Shown here one piece after another: positions 43,453-54,015 of a stretch of DNA of 64,000 nucleotides; the first letter of the stretch is position 1; each line of letters starts with the position of its first letter. The notes under the pieces were generated by a model, which searched no databases, was not told where the DNA came from, and was given only the letters and a program-made list of their open reading frames with translations. The stretch comes from Endobacter medicaginis. Its GTDB lineage: Bacteria; Pseudomonadota; Alphaproteobacteria; Acetobacterales; Acetobacteraceae. The translations under genes and the position numbers were made by a program. Location of the stretch: NCBI RefSeq assembly GCF_014192375.1, contig NZ_JACHXV010000001.1, positions 248,001 to 312,000 on the forward strand, in the 5' to 3' direction.

Positions 43453-44742
43453 ATGACCCAACCCGCGAGAGTCATGCCCATGCGCCCTTCCGCGCACGCC
43501 CCGTCGGCGTTCTGGCTGCGGCTGATGCCGGTGATCCTCGGCATCCTGACCGCGGTCGGCCCGGTCTCGACCGATATCTACCTGCCGGCCTTCCCCGCGC
43601 TCGAGCACAGCTTCGGCACCGCCGCCGGCTCGGCGCAGATCACGCTGGCGGTCTGGTTCATCGGCCTCGCCTGCGGGCAGATCACCCAGGGACCGTTCTC
43701 CGACCGCTTCGGCCGACGGCTGCCGCTGCTGCTCGGCGGCGTGCTCTACACGCTGGCCTCGATCGGCTGCGCGCTGGCGCATGACCTGTGGAGCTTCACT
43801 GCCTGTCGTTTCATCGCTGCCCTCGGCGCCTCGGCGGCCATGGTGGTGCCGGCCGCGACCGTGCGCGATGTCAGCGAGGGCGCCGAGGCGGCGCGCAAGA
43901 TGTCGACGCTGGTGCTGATCATGGGCGTGGTGCCGATCCTGGCCCCGGCGATCGGCGGCGTCGTGCTGGGCTTCGCCTCCTGGCGGGTGATCTTCTGGGC
44001 TGCGGCGGTCTATGGCGTGGTCTGTCTGGCCCTGGTGTGGCGGGTGCTGCCGGAGACGCTGCCGCATGAGCGCCGGACCGCGCTGCCGCCGGTCGCGCTG
44101 CTGGCGCGCTATCTTCACATCGCCCGCGATCCGCAGTTCTCCACCAATGCGGTGATCGGCGGCTTCTCCGCTTTCGTCTGTTTCGCCTATCTCGGCGGCG
44201 CGCCGGGCCTGTTCATCCGGGAACTGCATTTCAGTCCTACCCAGTTCGGCGTGCTGTTCGGAATGAATGCGGTAGCGATGATCGGCGCGAGCCAGGTCAA
44301 CGGATTGCTGGTGCGCCGGGTGGGCGTGTCGCGCCTGCTGCGCTTCGCGGTGGCCGGCACGATGGCGGCGTCTCTGCTGCTGCTGGCGGCCAGCCTTGCC
44401 GGGCGGGCGCATCCCACCGCGGCGCTGTTCGTCGCACCGGTGATGCTCTGCCTCGCGCCGCTGGGTCTGGTCGGGCCGAACGCCACCGTCGGTGCGCTGG
44501 CGCGCCACGCCCAGCATGCCGGCAGTGCCGCCGCCCTGCTCGGCACGCTGCAATACCTGCTGGGCGCGGCCTCGGGCTTCATCATCGGCCTGCTGCCGGG
44601 CGGCACGCCGCTGTCGATGGCCGGGCTGATGGCGGCGGGCGCGCTCGGCATGGTGCTGGCCGACCGGGTCAGGCTGCGCGACGAGCGCCGCCACGGCACG
44701 CCGTCCATCGATCTCAGCACGGCTGCAATGGCGGTTCACTGA
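43453..44742 (+). CDS. Bcr/CflA-type MFS drug exporter (second)
   Basis: The 429-residue paralogue of the 36924 gene shares TAVGPVSTDIYLPAFPALE, GPFSDRFGRR and LIMGVVPILAPAIGG. Helix count and length are normal. The start at 43453 gives MTQPARVM; ATG 43483 could be the true start. Its 3' end overlaps the convergent TetR gene by 29 bp (44714-44742). Confidence 0.9.
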   Translation: MTQPARVMPMRPSAHAPSAFWLRLMPVILGILTAVGPVSTDIYLPAFPALEHSFGTAAGSAQITLAVWFIGLACGQITQGPFSDRFGRRLPLLLGGVLYTLASIGCALAHDLWSFTACRFIAALGASAAMVVPAATVRDVSEGAEAARKMSTLVLIMGVVPILAPAIGGVVLGFASWRVIFWAAAVYGVVCLALVWRVLPETLPHERRTALPPVALLARYLHIARDPQFSTNAVIGGFSAFVCFAYLGGAPGLFIRELHFSPTQFGVLFGMNAVAMIGASQVNGLLVRRVGVSRLLRFAVAGTMAASLLLLAASLAGRAHPTAALFVAPVMLCLAPLGLVGPNATVGALARHAQHAGSAAALLGTLQYLLGAASGFIIGLLPGGTPLSMAGLMAAGALGMVLADRVRLRDERRHGTPSIDLSTAAMAVH

Positions 44743-45367
44743 TCGCCGACCCGCCGGCCCCGCGCCGCCGCAAGGCATACAGTGCGAGGCCGGCGCGCTC
44801 GCGCAAGGTGGCGTCGAACTCGTGACCCGAGACCGCGTGCTTGGTCACCTCCAGCAGCCCGTCGAGCAGATACGTGGAGAGGGTCAGATCGAAGATGAGC
44901 TGCCCACCCGCCGTCGGGTCGGTATCGGGCAGGCTTCCGGCGGCGATCTCGGTGGCGACCCAGGTCGCCAGCACGTCCTGATCGCGTTCGAGCAACAGGC
45001 GGGTGAAGATGTCGCGCATCGTCTCGGTCTGGCGCCGCTCGGCGACGATCAGCCGGATCAGGGCCAGGCGCTCGGGGGCAAGCAGGAGGTCAGCGAAGCG
45101 GCCCAGCAACGCGGTGAGGCGGTCGAGATGGTCGCCGGGGTCGGAGCTGGTCTGCGGGGCGATGTCATGCTCGAACAGCCGTGCGCGCACCAGATCCTCG
45201 AACAGCGCTGCCTTGGACGAAAACAGGCGATAGAGCGTCTTCTTCGACATGCCCGCACGGCTGGCGATCGCATCGGTGGTGGTGGCGGTGTAGCCATCGC
45301 GCAGGAACAGCTCCGAGGCGGCGTCCAGCAGCGTGCTCCGCCGCATCTCCTCTATCCCGCCGCTCAC
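44714..45367 (-). CDS. TetR-family repressor of the second RND operon
   Basis: The 217-residue protein has the TetR N-terminal DNA-binding fold with the helix-turn-helix TTDAIASRAGMSKKTLYRLF, followed by a helical ligand domain. It is transcribed away from the RND operon at 45494, with the large inverted-repeat operator at 45419-45461 between them, a classic arrangement for an AcrR-like repressor that also controls itself. The ligand is unknown. The 3' end overlaps the MFS gene on the opposite strand. Confidence 0.92.
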   Translation of the reverse strand: MSGGIEEMRRSTLLDAASELFLRDGYTATTTDAIASRAGMSKKTLYRLFSSKAALFEDLVRARLFEHDIAPQTSSDPGDHLDRLTALLGRFADLLLAPERLALIRLIVAERRQTETMRDIFTRLLLERDQDVLATWVATEIAAGSLPDTDPTAGGQLIFDLTLSTYLLDGLLEVTKHAVSGHEFDATLRERAGLALYALRRRGAGGSAISEPPLQPC

Positions 45368-45405
45368 CGTGTTCCCCGCCTCATTGCGGCCACGAGCATG
45401 CCCGG

Positions 45406-45434
45406 TTGACCGGCGTTTGGAAACCCGATAGTTT
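45406..45434 (+). promoter_or_regulatory. Candidate promoter of the second RND operon
   Basis: TTGACC at 45406-45411 and TAGTTT at 45429-45434 are spaced by 17 bp. The proposed -10 lies inside the left half of the inverted repeat at 45419, so bound repressor would block RNA polymerase. The -10 match is only moderate. Confidence 0.45.
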
Positions 45435-45461
45435 CCATGTTACGGAAACTATCTGGTTTCC
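45419..45461. promoter_or_regulatory. 43-bp inverted-repeat operator for TetR
   Basis: The left half GGAAACCCGATAGTTTCC (45419-45436) and the right half GGAAACTATCTGGTTTCC (45444-45461) are reverse complements at 17 of 18 positions, with 7 bases between. Each half is itself nearly palindromic (GGAAAC and GTTTCC at its ends), so two TetR dimers could bind. Its position between the divergent tetR and efflux genes supports an operator. The upstream in-frame ATG at 45437 lies inside it, which argues against that as the gene start. Confidence 0.8.
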
Positions 45462-45493
45462 TTTTTTCGACGGCGTGTTTGGGGAGCGTGGCT

Positions 45494-46669
45494 ATGCGCC
45501 TGCATCTGCATGGTCTGGTGTGTCTGGCGGCCGTCACGCTGCTCGCGGGATGCGACCGCAAACCGAAACAGCCCCCCCAGCACACGCCCGATGTCGATGT
45601 GGTGGTGCTGCACACGCAGCCGGTGACGCTGAAGACCGAGCTGCCCGGGCGGCTGTCGGCGCATCGCATCGCCGAGGTTCGCCCGCAGGTGAGCGGCGTG
45701 ATCCTGCATCGGCTGTTCGAGGAAGGGCAGGTGGTCCACGCCGGGCAGCAGCTCTACCAGATCGACCCGCGCCCCTATCAGGCGACGCTGGCGAGTGCGA
45801 AGGCGTCGGTCGAGAAGGCGCGGGCGTCGGTGTTCGCCGCACAGCAGACCGTCAACCGCTACCGGCCGTTGGCCAAGGCGTTCGCTGTCAGCAAGCTCGA
45901 TCTCGACAACGCGGTCTCCACCCTGGGCCAGGCGCGCGCCGACGTCGCCTCCGGGCTCGCCGCCGTGCAGAGTGCGGAGGTCAATCTCGCCTATACGAAG
46001 ATGTTCGCACCGATCACCGGTCGCACCGGTCGCACGCTGGTCACCGAAGGCGCGCTGGTGACGGCCAACCAGACCGATTCGCTGGTCACCGTCACCGAGC
46101 TCGACCCGATCTATGTCGATGTCACGCAGCCGGTCGGCACCATGCTGCGTCTCAAGCGCGAGTACGCCGCCGGCCAGCTCCGCTCCGCTGGCGACGAGGC
46201 GGCCGAGGTGCATCTGGTGCTCGATGACGGGACCCCCTATGCACAGCCCGGCCGGCTGCTGTTCTCCGAGGTCACCGTCGATCCGTCGACCGGTTCGGTG
46301 ACGATGCGGGCCCTCTTTCCCAATCCGGACGGCCTGCTGATGCCGGGCATGTTCGTGCGCGAGACGATCGAGGAGGGCGTGCGCCCCGACGGGCTGCTGG
46401 TGCCGCAGCGAGGGGTCACGCACGACGCCAAGGGCCAGGCGCAGGCGCTGGTGGTCGGCGGCGACGGCAAGGTCGCGGTCCGCAATCTCGCGATCAACCG
46501 CTCCATCGGCACCGACTGGCTGGTCGATTCCGGCCTCGCTGCCGGCGATCGCGTCATCGTCGCCGGCACCCAGTCGGCCAAGCCGGGCAGCGCGGTCAAC
46601 CCGCATGAGGTGCGTATCGACGGCGTGAAGCTGGTGCCGGTGGGCGCCGCCGCGCCGGGTGCGAACTGA
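45494..46669 (+). CDS. RND efflux periplasmic adaptor lipoprotein (system 2)
   Basis: The 391-residue adaptor is an AcrA/MexA-type lipoprotein: signal [10 protein letters not shown] with lipid-attachment Cys20, lipoyl halves ([19 protein letters not shown] and [16 protein letters not shown]) and a coiled-coil hairpin between them. The start is ATG 45494, with GGGGAG at 45481-45486 seven bases upstream. The frame opens at 45437 inside the operator, giving no signal. It overlaps the pump gene by one base (TGATG). A TetR operator controls it. Confidence 0.92.
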   Translation: MRLHLHGLVCLAAVTLLAGCDRKPKQPPQHTPDVDVVVLHTQPVTLKTELPGRLSAHRIAEVRPQVSGVILHRLFEEGQVVHAGQQLYQIDPRPYQATLASAKASVEKARASVFAAQQTVNRYRPLAKAFAVSKLDLDNAVSTLGQARADVASGLAAVQSAEVNLAYTKMFAPITGRTGRTLVTEGALVTANQTDSLVTVTELDPIYVDVTQPVGTMLRLKREYAAGQLRSAGDEAAEVHLVLDDGTPYAQPGRLLFSEVTVDPSTGSVTMRALFPNPDGLLMPGMFVRETIEEGVRPDGLLVPQRGVTHDAKGQAQALVVGGDGKVAVRNLAINRSIGTDWLVDSGLAAGDRVIVAGTQSAKPGSAVNPHEVRIDGVKLVPVGAAAPGAN

Positions 46670-49600
46670 TGTCGCAGTTCTTCATCGGCCGCCCGGTCTT
46701 CGCCTGGGTGCTGGCGATCGTCACCATCATCGCCGGCCTGCTCTCACTCAACACCCTGCCGGTCGCCCAGTATCCGTCGATCGCGCCGCCGGCGGTGTCG
46801 ATCACCGTCACCTATCCGGGCGCATCGGCAGAGACCGTGCAGTCGACCGTCGTGCAGGTCATCGAGCAGCAGCTCTCGGGCATCGACCATCTGCTCTACA
46901 TCGATTCCGAAAGCGACAAGGACGGGTCGATGGACATCACCCTGTCCTTCGACCAGGGCACCAATCCCGACATCGCCCAGGTGCAGGTGCAGAACAAGCT
47001 CCAGCTCGCCGAGCCCCGCCTGCCGCAGGAGGTGCAGCAGCAGGGTATCCGGGTCGCCAAGGCGACCAAGAACTTCCTGATGGTGGCGGGGTTCGTGTCG
47101 ACGGACGGGCGCATGACCAGCGGCGACGTCGCCGACATGATCGCCTCGAAGATCCAGGACCCGCTGTCGCGTACCGAAGGTGTCGGCGACTACCAGCTCT
47201 TCGGCACCGAATATGCCATGCGGATCTGGCTCGATCCTGCCAAGCTGAATTCGTACTCGCTGACCACCTCCGACGTCGCTAGTGCGATCTCGTCGCAGAA
47301 CGTGCAGGTCGCCGCCGGCGAGCTCGGCGGCCTGCCGGCGGTGGGCGGCCAGCAGCTCAACGCCACCATCATCGGGCCGACCTATCTCAACACGCCCGAG
47401 CAGTTCTCCAACATCCTCGTCAAGGTGCTGAGCTCGGGTGCGCGCATCCACCTGCGCGATATCGCGCGCATCGAGATGGGGCCTGAGCAGTATTCGGTGA
47501 ATACAGAATACAACGGCAAGCCGGCGGCCGGCATCGCGATCAAGCTCGCCTCGGGCGCCAATGCGCTCAATACCGTCGCCGCCGTCAAGCAGACCATCGA
47601 CGAGCTGCGCCCGCAGCTCCCGCGGGGCATCGACGTCGTCTATCCCTATGACACCTCGCCCTTCGTGCGGCTGTCGATCCACGACGTGGTGGAGACGCTG
47701 TTCGAGGCCATCGGCCTCGTCTTCGTCATCATGTTCATCTTCCTGCAGAATTTCCGCGCCACCCTGATCCCGACCATTGCGGTGCCGGTGGTGCTGCTCG
47801 GCACCTGCGCGGTGCTCGGCGTCGCCGGCTATTCGATCAACACGCTGACCATGTTCGGCATGGTGCTGGCGATCGGCCTGTTGGTCGACGACGCGATCGT
47901 GGTGGTCGAGAATGTCGAGCGCCTGATGGAGGAGGACGAGAGCCTTACGCCAAAACAGGCCGCCCGCCGCTCGATGGGCCAGATCACCGGCGCGCTGGTC
48001 GGCATCGCCACGGTGCTGTCGGCGGTGTTCCTGCCGATGGCGTTCTTCGGCGGCTCGGTGGGCGTGATCTATCGCCAGTTCTCCGTCACCATCGTCGCCT
48101 CGATGGTGCTGTCGGTGATCACCGCAATGGTGTTCACGCCCGCGCTGTGCGCGACGATCCTCAAGCGCAAGAAGAAAGGGGCCGGGGAGCGCGGCTTCTT
48201 CGGCTGGTTCAACCGCAGTTTCGACCGCACCAACCGTGCCTATGGCGGCTGGGTGAGCCGGATGATCGCGCGGCCGCTGCTGCCGATGGTAATGTATGTG
48301 GTGCTGATCGCGGTGATGGCGTTCGCCTTCCTGCGCATCCCCGGCGGCTTCCTGCCCGACGAGGACCAGGGCGTGATGTTCGTGCAGGTCACCGAGCCGC
48401 CGGGTGCGACCGGCAACCGCACCCAGGCGGTGCTCGACGACGTCACGCACTACCTGCTCGACAAGGAAGGCGACTACGTCAAGAGCGTGTTCGCGGTGAA
48501 CGGCTTCGGCTTCGTCGGCCGCGGCCAGACCGCCGGCATCGCCTTCGTCAGTCTCAAGGACTTCGACAAGCGCGGCTCGGGGCGGGGTTCCGCGCAGGCC
48601 ATCGCCGGCCGCGCGATGCAGCATTTCGGCGCCATCCGCGATGCGCAGGTGTTTGCCTTCATCCCGCCGGCGGTGCTCGAGCTCGGCAACGCGACGGGCT
48701 TCGACTTCGAACTTCGCGACATCGGCGGCGTGGGACACGAGGCGCTGGTCGCGGCCCGCAACCAGTTGCTCGGCATGGCGGCGAAGGATCCGAAACTGTC
48801 GCAGGTGCGACCGAACGATCTCGATGACGAGCCGCAGTTCAAGGTCGATATCGATCGCGAGAAGGCTGCCGCCTACGGCATCACGCTGTCCGACATCAAC
48901 ACCATCCTCGGCTCGGCCTGGGGGTCGTCCTATGTGAACGATTTCCTCGCCGAAGGCCGCATCAAGCGCGTCTATCTCCAGGGCGAGGCGGCGACCCGCA
49001 TGCAGCCGGACGACTTTGCCAAATGGTATGTCCGCAACAATGCCGCCGCCACGGCGGCCAGCGGTGCGACTGTCGGCAGTCTCGAACAGATGGTGCCGCT
49101 GTCGGCCTTCATGACCGGAAACTGGATCTACGGTGCGCCGAAGCTGCAGCGCTACAACGGCCTGCCGGCCATCGAGCTGCTCGGCGCGCCGGCAGAGGGC
49201 GAAAGCAGCGGTACGGCCATGAAGGAGATGGAAACACTGGCCGGCAAGCTGCCGGACGGCATCGGCTACCAGTGGACAGGCATGTCCTATGAGGAACAGA
49301 AGGCGGGCTCGCAGACGACGTTGCTGTACAGCCTGTCGCTGATCGTGGTGTTCCTCTGTCTGGCGGCCCTTTACGAGAGCTGGTCGATCCCGACCGCCGT
49401 GCTGCTGGTGGTGCCCCTGGGCATTCTCGGCGTCGCGCTGGCGACGCTGTTCCGCGGGCTCAGCAACGACGTCTATTTCCAGGTCGGCCTGCTGACCACG
49501 ATCGGCCTGGCGGCCAAGAACGCCATCCTGATCGTCGAATTCGCCAAGGAGAACTACGACGAGGGCATGTCGCTGGTCGACTCCGCGCTGCACGCCGCCG

Positions 49601-49842
49601 AGCAGCGGCTGCGGCCGATCCTGATGACCTCGCTGGCATTCATTCTTGGCGTGCTGCCGCTGGCGATCTCGACGGGCGCAGGCGCGGGCTCGCAGAACGC
49701 GATCGGCACCGCGGTGGTGGGCGGCATGCTGGCCGCGACGGTGCTGGCGATCTTCTTCGTTCCGCTGTTCTTCGTGCTGGTGCTGAAACTCTTCAAGGTG
49801 CCGCCCGGTCGGCCGGGCGTGGACGAGGAGCCGGCGCGATGA
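46669..49842 (+). CDS. RND efflux pump, AcrB/MexB type (system 2)
   Basis: The 1057-residue pump has the AcrB/MexB layout. The start [18 protein letters not shown] is the usual first helix, and the helix 4 aspartates are in [13 protein letters not shown]. Further family marks include [11 protein letters not shown] and [22 protein letters not shown]. Such pumps export hydrophobic drugs, bile salts and dyes; specificity is not predictable. It overlaps the adaptor at TGATG and the outer-membrane gene at ATGA, so the three are translationally coupled. Confidence 0.95.
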   Translation: MSQFFIGRPVFAWVLAIVTIIAGLLSLNTLPVAQYPSIAPPAVSITVTYPGASAETVQSTVVQVIEQQLSGIDHLLYIDSESDKDGSMDITLSFDQGTNPDIAQVQVQNKLQLAEPRLPQEVQQQGIRVAKATKNFLMVAGFVSTDGRMTSGDVADMIASKIQDPLSRTEGVGDYQLFGTEYAMRIWLDPAKLNSYSLTTSDVASAISSQNVQVAAGELGGLPAVGGQQLNATIIGPTYLNTPEQFSNILVKVLSSGARIHLRDIARIEMGPEQYSVNTEYNGKPAAGIAIKLASGANALNTVAAVKQTIDELRPQLPRGIDVVYPYDTSPFVRLSIHDVVETLFEAIGLVFVIMFIFLQNFRATLIPTIAVPVVLLGTCAVLGVAGYSINTLTMFGMVLAIGLLVDDAIVVVENVERLMEEDESLTPKQAARRSMGQITGALVGIATVLSAVFLPMAFFGGSVGVIYRQFSVTIVASMVLSVITAMVFTPALCATILKRKKKGAGERGFFGWFNRSFDRTNRAYGGWVSRMIARPLLPMVMYVVLIAVMAFAFLRIPGGFLPDEDQGVMFVQVTEPPGATGNRTQAVLDDVTHYLLDKEGDYVKSVFAVNGFGFVGRGQTAGIAFVSLKDFDKRGSGRGSAQAIAGRAMQHFGAIRDAQVFAFIPPAVLELGNATGFDFELRDIGGVGHEALVAARNQLLGMAAKDPKLSQVRPNDLDDEPQFKVDIDREKAAAYGITLSDINTILGSAWGSSYVNDFLAEGRIKRVYLQGEAATRMQPDDFAKWYVRNNAAATAASGATVGSLEQMVPLSAFMTGNWIYGAPKLQRYNGLPAIELLGAPAEGESSGTAMKEMETLAGKLPDGIGYQWTGMSYEEQKAGSQTTLLYSLSLIVVFLCLAALYESWSIPTAVLLVVPLGILGVALATLFRGLSNDVYFQVGLLTTIGLAAKNAILIVEFAKENYDEGMSLVDSALHAAEQRLRPILMTSLAFILGVLPLAISTGAGAGSQNAIGTAVVGGMLAATVLAIFFVPLFFVLVLKLFKVPPGRPGVDEEPAR

Positions 49843-51374
49843 GACGCAACCTCCTGCTGTCCCTGGTGGCCTCGGCCACCCTGCTCGCGGGCTGCGATCT
49901 CTCGCCGGACTATCATCGCCCGGTCTTGCCGACCGCGCCGACCTATCCGGCCAATGGTGCATCGGCGCGTCCGACGATGCCGCCGGCGCAGTCGATCGCC
50001 TGGGAGGCATTCTTCACCGACGCGCGCCTGCGCCGACTCATCGGCATCGCACTGCGCGACAACCGCGACCTGCGCACCGCCGTCATCCAGGTCGCGCAGG
50101 CCCAGGCGCAGTTCCGCCTCGCGCGGGCCGACCTGTTTCCGTCGATCGGCCTGCAGGGTTCGGCCAATTACCAGGGCCTGTCCGACAGCGGGCTGGTCGG
50201 CTCGTCGGCCAGCTCGAGCGCGGGCTCCGCGGGCGTGGGCAACGGCGGCAGCGCGGGTACCGGCGCCGGATCGGGCTCCTCGGGCTTCGCCGGTCAGGGT
50301 GGTGGCACGTTCCGCTACTACCAGGCCGGTGTCGGCTTCTCCTCCTACGAGATCGACCTGTTCGGCCGGTTGCGCAATCTCAGCCGCCAGGCCTTCGAGA
50401 CCTGGCTCGCACAACGCGAGAACCAGCGTGCGGTGCAGATCACCGTCATCGGCACCGTGGCGAGCGACTACATCGCCTGGCTCGCCGATCGCGAACAGCT
50501 CAAGGTGACGCTGGACACGCTCGGCGCGCAGTCCGCCACGCTGCGGCTGACCCAGGCCGAGTTCGACCACGGCGCGACCACCCTGCTCACGCTGCGTCAG
50601 GTGCAGACTTCCGTCGAGACCGCGCGCGCCAATCTTGCGCAGTATCAGCGTCAGGTCGCACAGGACATCAATGCGCTGGTGCTCGACATCGGCGCCCCGC
50701 TGCCGGCCGACCTGCCGCCGCCGGCGCCGCTGGGCTCGCAGACCCTGCTGGCCGACATTCCCGCCGGACTGCCGTCGGATCTGCTCACACAGCGTCCCGA
50801 CATCATGCAGGCCGAGCACACGCTGCTGGCGGCGAATGCCAATATCGGTGCGGCGCGGGCGGCGTTCTTTCCCCAGCTGACGCTCACGGCGAGCGACGGG
50901 CTGCAGAGCCTGCAGTTCAACAAGCTGTTCACCTCGGCGGCGACCACCTGGACGGTCGCACCGGCGCTGACGGTGCCGATCTTCACCTGGGGCAAGAACC
51001 GCGCCAATCTCGACATCGCCAAGACGCAGGCCGATGCGGATGTCGCCGCCTACGAAAAAACCATCCAGACCGCGTTCCGCGAGGTGTCCGACGCGCTGGT
51101 CGCACGCGCGACCTACCGCGACCAGACCGCCGCCCAGCAGCGCGACGTGAACGCCGCCTCCGATTACTACCGGCTGGCGAAGATGCGCTTCGATGCCGGG
51201 GTCGACACATATCTGACCACGCTCGATGCGCAGCGTTCGCTCTATGCCGCGCAGCAGACGCTGGTCAGCGTGCGCGAGGCACAGCTGCAGAACCTCGTCA
51301 CCGTCTACCGCGCACTCGGCGGCGGCTGGACCAGGCCGGTGGCGGGCACGAAACCTGTTGCCTCGCCCGGCTGA
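49839..51374 (+). CDS. OprM-type outer-membrane efflux lipoprotein (system 2)
   Basis: The 511-residue channel has lipobox LLAGC (Cys19) and two outer-membrane efflux repeats. A low-complexity Gly/Ser-rich segment occupies residues 121-157, between the first ([10 protein letters not shown]) and second ([21 protein letters not shown]) beta strands. By comparison with OprM that places it in an extracellular loop. Such a long Gly/Ser loop is unusual. It overlaps the pump gene by 4 bp and is the last gene of the operon. Confidence 0.92.
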   Translation: MRRNLLLSLVASATLLAGCDLSPDYHRPVLPTAPTYPANGASARPTMPPAQSIAWEAFFTDARLRRLIGIALRDNRDLRTAVIQVAQAQAQFRLARADLFPSIGLQGSANYQGLSDSGLVGSSASSSAGSAGVGNGGSAGTGAGSGSSGFAGQGGGTFRYYQAGVGFSSYEIDLFGRLRNLSRQAFETWLAQRENQRAVQITVIGTVASDYIAWLADREQLKVTLDTLGAQSATLRLTQAEFDHGATTLLTLRQVQTSVETARANLAQYQRQVAQDINALVLDIGAPLPADLPPPAPLGSQTLLADIPAGLPSDLLTQRPDIMQAEHTLLAANANIGAARAAFFPQLTLTASDGLQSLQFNKLFTSAATTWTVAPALTVPIFTWGKNRANLDIAKTQADADVAAYEKTIQTAFREVSDALVARATYRDQTAAQQRDVNAASDYYRLAKMRFDAGVDTYLTTLDAQRSLYAAQQTLVSVREAQLQNLVTVYRALGGGWTRPVAGTKPVASPG

Positions 51375-51489
51375 GGATTGCTAGGAGCGGGGTACACCGC
51401 CCGTTCGGCAGCCCTTGGCCGCCGATGACGATCCAGCGCTCGCAATGCCGGAACAGGGCCCGTCGCGACACAGCGAAAGGGCCCCGATC

Positions 51490-52839
51490 ATGGCCGATTA
51501 TCTGGTCATCAACGCCTATCTCGTCATCGACCGCGGTATCGAGATCGCCGGCGGCTGGCTGGCCGTCACTGACGGCCGCATCTCCGCCTATGGCGGACCG
51601 GACGTGCTGGCGCCGTCCGCCGCGCGCACCATCGACGCCGGCGGCGCACTGCTCACGCCGGGGCTCATCAACGCGCATCACCACATGTACCAGAACCTCA
51701 CCCGCGCCCATGCGCCGGCGGTGAACGGCTCGCTGTTCGAATGGCTGACCACGCTGTATCCGCTCTGGGCGGGTCTCGACGACGAGAACGTCTATCTCTC
51801 GACCTTCGTCGCCATGGTCGAGCTGCTGATGGGCGGCTGCACCACCTCGATGGACCACATGTATGTCCATCCGCGTCCGCAGCTGATCGACGCGCAGTTC
51901 CGTGCGGCGCGCGAGATCGGCTTCCGCTTCCATGCCACCCGCGGCTCGATGACGCGTTCCGTCGACGATGGCGGCCTCCCGCCGGCCTCGGTGGTGCAGG
52001 ACGAGGACACGATCCTCGCGGACAGCGAGCGTCTCGTGCGTGGCTTCCACGACCCCGCGCCGGGCGCGATGGGCCGCGTCGCCCTCGCGCCGTGCTCGCT
52101 GTTCTCGGTGTCGGAATCGATCATGCGCCGTTCGGCCGAACTCGCCGAACGCCACGACCTGCGCCTGCACACCCATCTCGCCGAGGACCATGACGAGGAC
52201 CGCTATTGCGCCGAGGTCTATGGCTGCACGCCGGTCGAGTATCTCGAGCGCGTCGGCTGGGCCAGCCACCGGACGTGGGTCGCGCATTTCATCTACCCGA
52301 GTAAGGCGGAGATCGACCGCCTCGCCCATGCCGGGGTGTGCGCCGTGCAGTGCCCGTGCTCGAACATGATGATCGGCGGCGGCAGCCTCGATGCCATGGA
52401 TCTGCGCCGGCGCGGCATGCGCGTGGGGTTGGGCTGCGACGGGTCGGCCTCGACCGATTCCGCCTCGCTGTGGCTGGAGACGCGACAGGCGCTGCTGCTT
52501 GGCCGCTACCGCAACGGGCCCGCCTCGATGACCGCGCGCGACGCGCTCGATCTCGCCACCCGCGGCGGCGCGGCCTGTCTCGGGCGGGAGGACGAGCTCG
52601 GCCATCTGCGCGTCGGCGCATGTGCGGATTTCGTCATCTGGCAGATGTCCGAGGTCGCACTGGCCGGCGCGCTGTCGGACCCCGTCGAGGCCTGGCTGCG
52701 CTGCGCCCCGGCGGTCGCCGGCACCACCGTGGTCGCCGGCCGGGTCCTGGTCGAGCGCGGCGAGCCGCAGATCGCCGGTCTGGGCGACATCCTGCGCGCC
52801 CACGCACAGGCCGCCCGGCGCATGCAGCGCCTGAACTGA
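51490..52839 (+). CDS. 8-oxoguanine deaminase-like amidohydrolase
   Basis: The 449-residue protein belongs to the amidohydrolase superfamily, closest in motif to the AtzC/TrzN-related 8-oxoguanine deaminases. The metal site includes NAHHHMYQNLTRA (His63/65), HTHLAED and the GCDGSASTDSASL block. Family-typical VNGSLFEWLTTLYPLWAGLD is present. The zinc enzyme would hydrolyse an amino group from an oxidised or modified purine. ATG 51490 was chosen over 51415 because MADYLVINAYLV matches the fold start. It converges on the CoA-transferase gene with no gap. Confidence 0.82.
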   Translation: MADYLVINAYLVIDRGIEIAGGWLAVTDGRISAYGGPDVLAPSAARTIDAGGALLTPGLINAHHHMYQNLTRAHAPAVNGSLFEWLTTLYPLWAGLDDENVYLSTFVAMVELLMGGCTTSMDHMYVHPRPQLIDAQFRAAREIGFRFHATRGSMTRSVDDGGLPPASVVQDEDTILADSERLVRGFHDPAPGAMGRVALAPCSLFSVSESIMRRSAELAERHDLRLHTHLAEDHDEDRYCAEVYGCTPVEYLERVGWASHRTWVAHFIYPSKAEIDRLAHAGVCAVQCPCSNMMIGGGSLDAMDLRRRGMRVGLGCDGSASTDSASLWLETRQALLLGRYRNGPASMTARDALDLATRGGAACLGREDELGHLRVGACADFVIWQMSEVALAGALSDPVEAWLRCAPAVAGTTVVAGRVLVERGEPQIAGLGDILRAHAQAARRMQRLN

Positions 52840-53985
52840 TCAGACACGCTCGAGCGGCGGCGGCATCATCCGCACCTGCAGGCGGCGCCCGTCGATCCGG
52901 TACGGCGGGGCGAGCACGAAGCGCTCGCCCTGCGCGTTGGTCTCCTGAACGACGCCGCCGGCCCGCCGCGTGCGCTCCGAGGTCAGCGCCTCGTGTACGC
53001 CCAGCACCTCGCCGCCGGGGATACCGGCCGCGTCGAGGCGGCGGCGCAGCTCGGCGCGCGGCCGGGCGCGCAGCTCGCGCAGGATCTCGGGGATCAGTGC
53101 GGCGCGGTGCGTGCCCCGGTCGAGATTGGTGCGGAAACGCGGGTCGGCGGCAATGTCGGGGCGCTCGATCACCTCGGTGCAGAAGCGCAGGAACTGCGCG
53201 TTGTTGCCGACCGTCACCACCAGTGGCCCGTCGGCGGTTTCATAGACTCCGTAAGGCACGATCGAGGGATGCGCATTGCCCCAGCGCGGCGGGTCGCGCC
53301 CGTCATGCAGTGCGTCGAGCCCGTAATAGACCAGGAGGTTCTGCCCGCAATCGAACAGCGACAACGCGACATGGCTGCCGCGTCCGGTGCGGCTGCGCCT
53401 GTAGAGTGCGGCCAGCACCGCCTGGGCGGCATACTGGCCGGTGAACAGATCGACCACAGCGACGCCGAATTTCAGCGGCGGCTGGTCCGCCTCACCATTG
53501 ATCGCCATCAGCCCCGCCTCGCCCTGCACCAGCAGGTCGTAGCCAGGACGCGCCGCTTCCGGCCCGTCGGGCGGATAGCCGGACACCGAGCAGTAGATCA
53601 GCCCCGGGTTGATCGCCGCCATCGCCTCGTAACCGATGCCCAGACGGTCGGCGCCCCCGAACTTGAAGTTCTGCACGAGAATGTCGGCATTCTTCACCAG
53701 ACGGCCGACCTCGGCGATGCCGGTCTCGCTGTGCAGGTCGAGGCTGATCGAGCGCTTGTTGCGGTTGATGCTGTCGAAATAGGTGGTGGTGGTCTCGCCG
53801 GTGCGGTTGCCCCAGTCGCGGGTGTCGTCGCCGCGCTCGGGGTGCTCGATCTTGAGCACGTCTGCGCCGAAATCGCCGAGCACCATCGCACACCACGGCC
53901 CCGCCAGCACGCGGCTGAGATCGAGAACCTTCACCCCCGCTAAGGGAAGATCGTCGTCCGCCGGATCGTCTGCGGCATCGTTCAT
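52840..53985 (-). CDS. Class III (CaiB/BaiF) CoA-transferase, probable dicarboxylate type
   Basis: The 381-residue protein has the family III fold: GVKVLDLSRVLAGPWC at the start, ADVLKIEHPERGDDTRDWG, the catalytic Asp in PGYDLLVQGEAG and the CoA-binding GRGSHVALSLFD. The closest motif match is the succinyl-CoA:glutarate CoA-transferase group. Placement beside glutaryl-CoA dehydrogenase and the beta-oxidation genes supports activation of glutarate or a longer dicarboxylate. It follows the iclR gene 30 bp downstream on the same strand. Confidence 0.85.
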   Translation of the reverse strand: MNDAADDPADDDLPLAGVKVLDLSRVLAGPWCAMVLGDFGADVLKIEHPERGDDTRDWGNRTGETTTTYFDSINRNKRSISLDLHSETGIAEVGRLVKNADILVQNFKFGGADRLGIGYEAMAAINPGLIYCSVSGYPPDGPEAARPGYDLLVQGEAGLMAINGEADQPPLKFGVAVVDLFTGQYAAQAVLAALYRRSRTGRGSHVALSLFDCGQNLLVYYGLDALHDGRDPPRWGNAHPSIVPYGVYETADGPLVVTVGNNAQFLRFCTEVIERPDIAADPRFRTNLDRGTHRAALIPEILRELRARPRAELRRRLDAAGIPGGEVLGVHEALTSERTRRAGGVVQETNAQGERFVLAPPYRIDGRRLQVRMMPPPLERV

Positions 53986-54015
53986 CGGTCGTTTCCTGTC
54001 GTTGTCTTTATGTCT

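Noticed and set aside
42544-44778. Antisense open frame of 744 codons over the TVP38-like and MFS genes
   Set aside because: No homology; the plus-strand genes have clear membrane patterns.
45437-45493. Upstream ATG for the system 2 adaptor
   Set aside because: It lies in the operator between the inverted-repeat halves and would place the lipoprotein signal 19 residues in; ATG 45494 has a good ribosome-binding site.
46744-50010. Antisense open frame of 1088 codons over the RND pump
   Set aside because: Opposite strand of a clear RND gene, rich in His, Arg and Asp as expected of a mirror frame.
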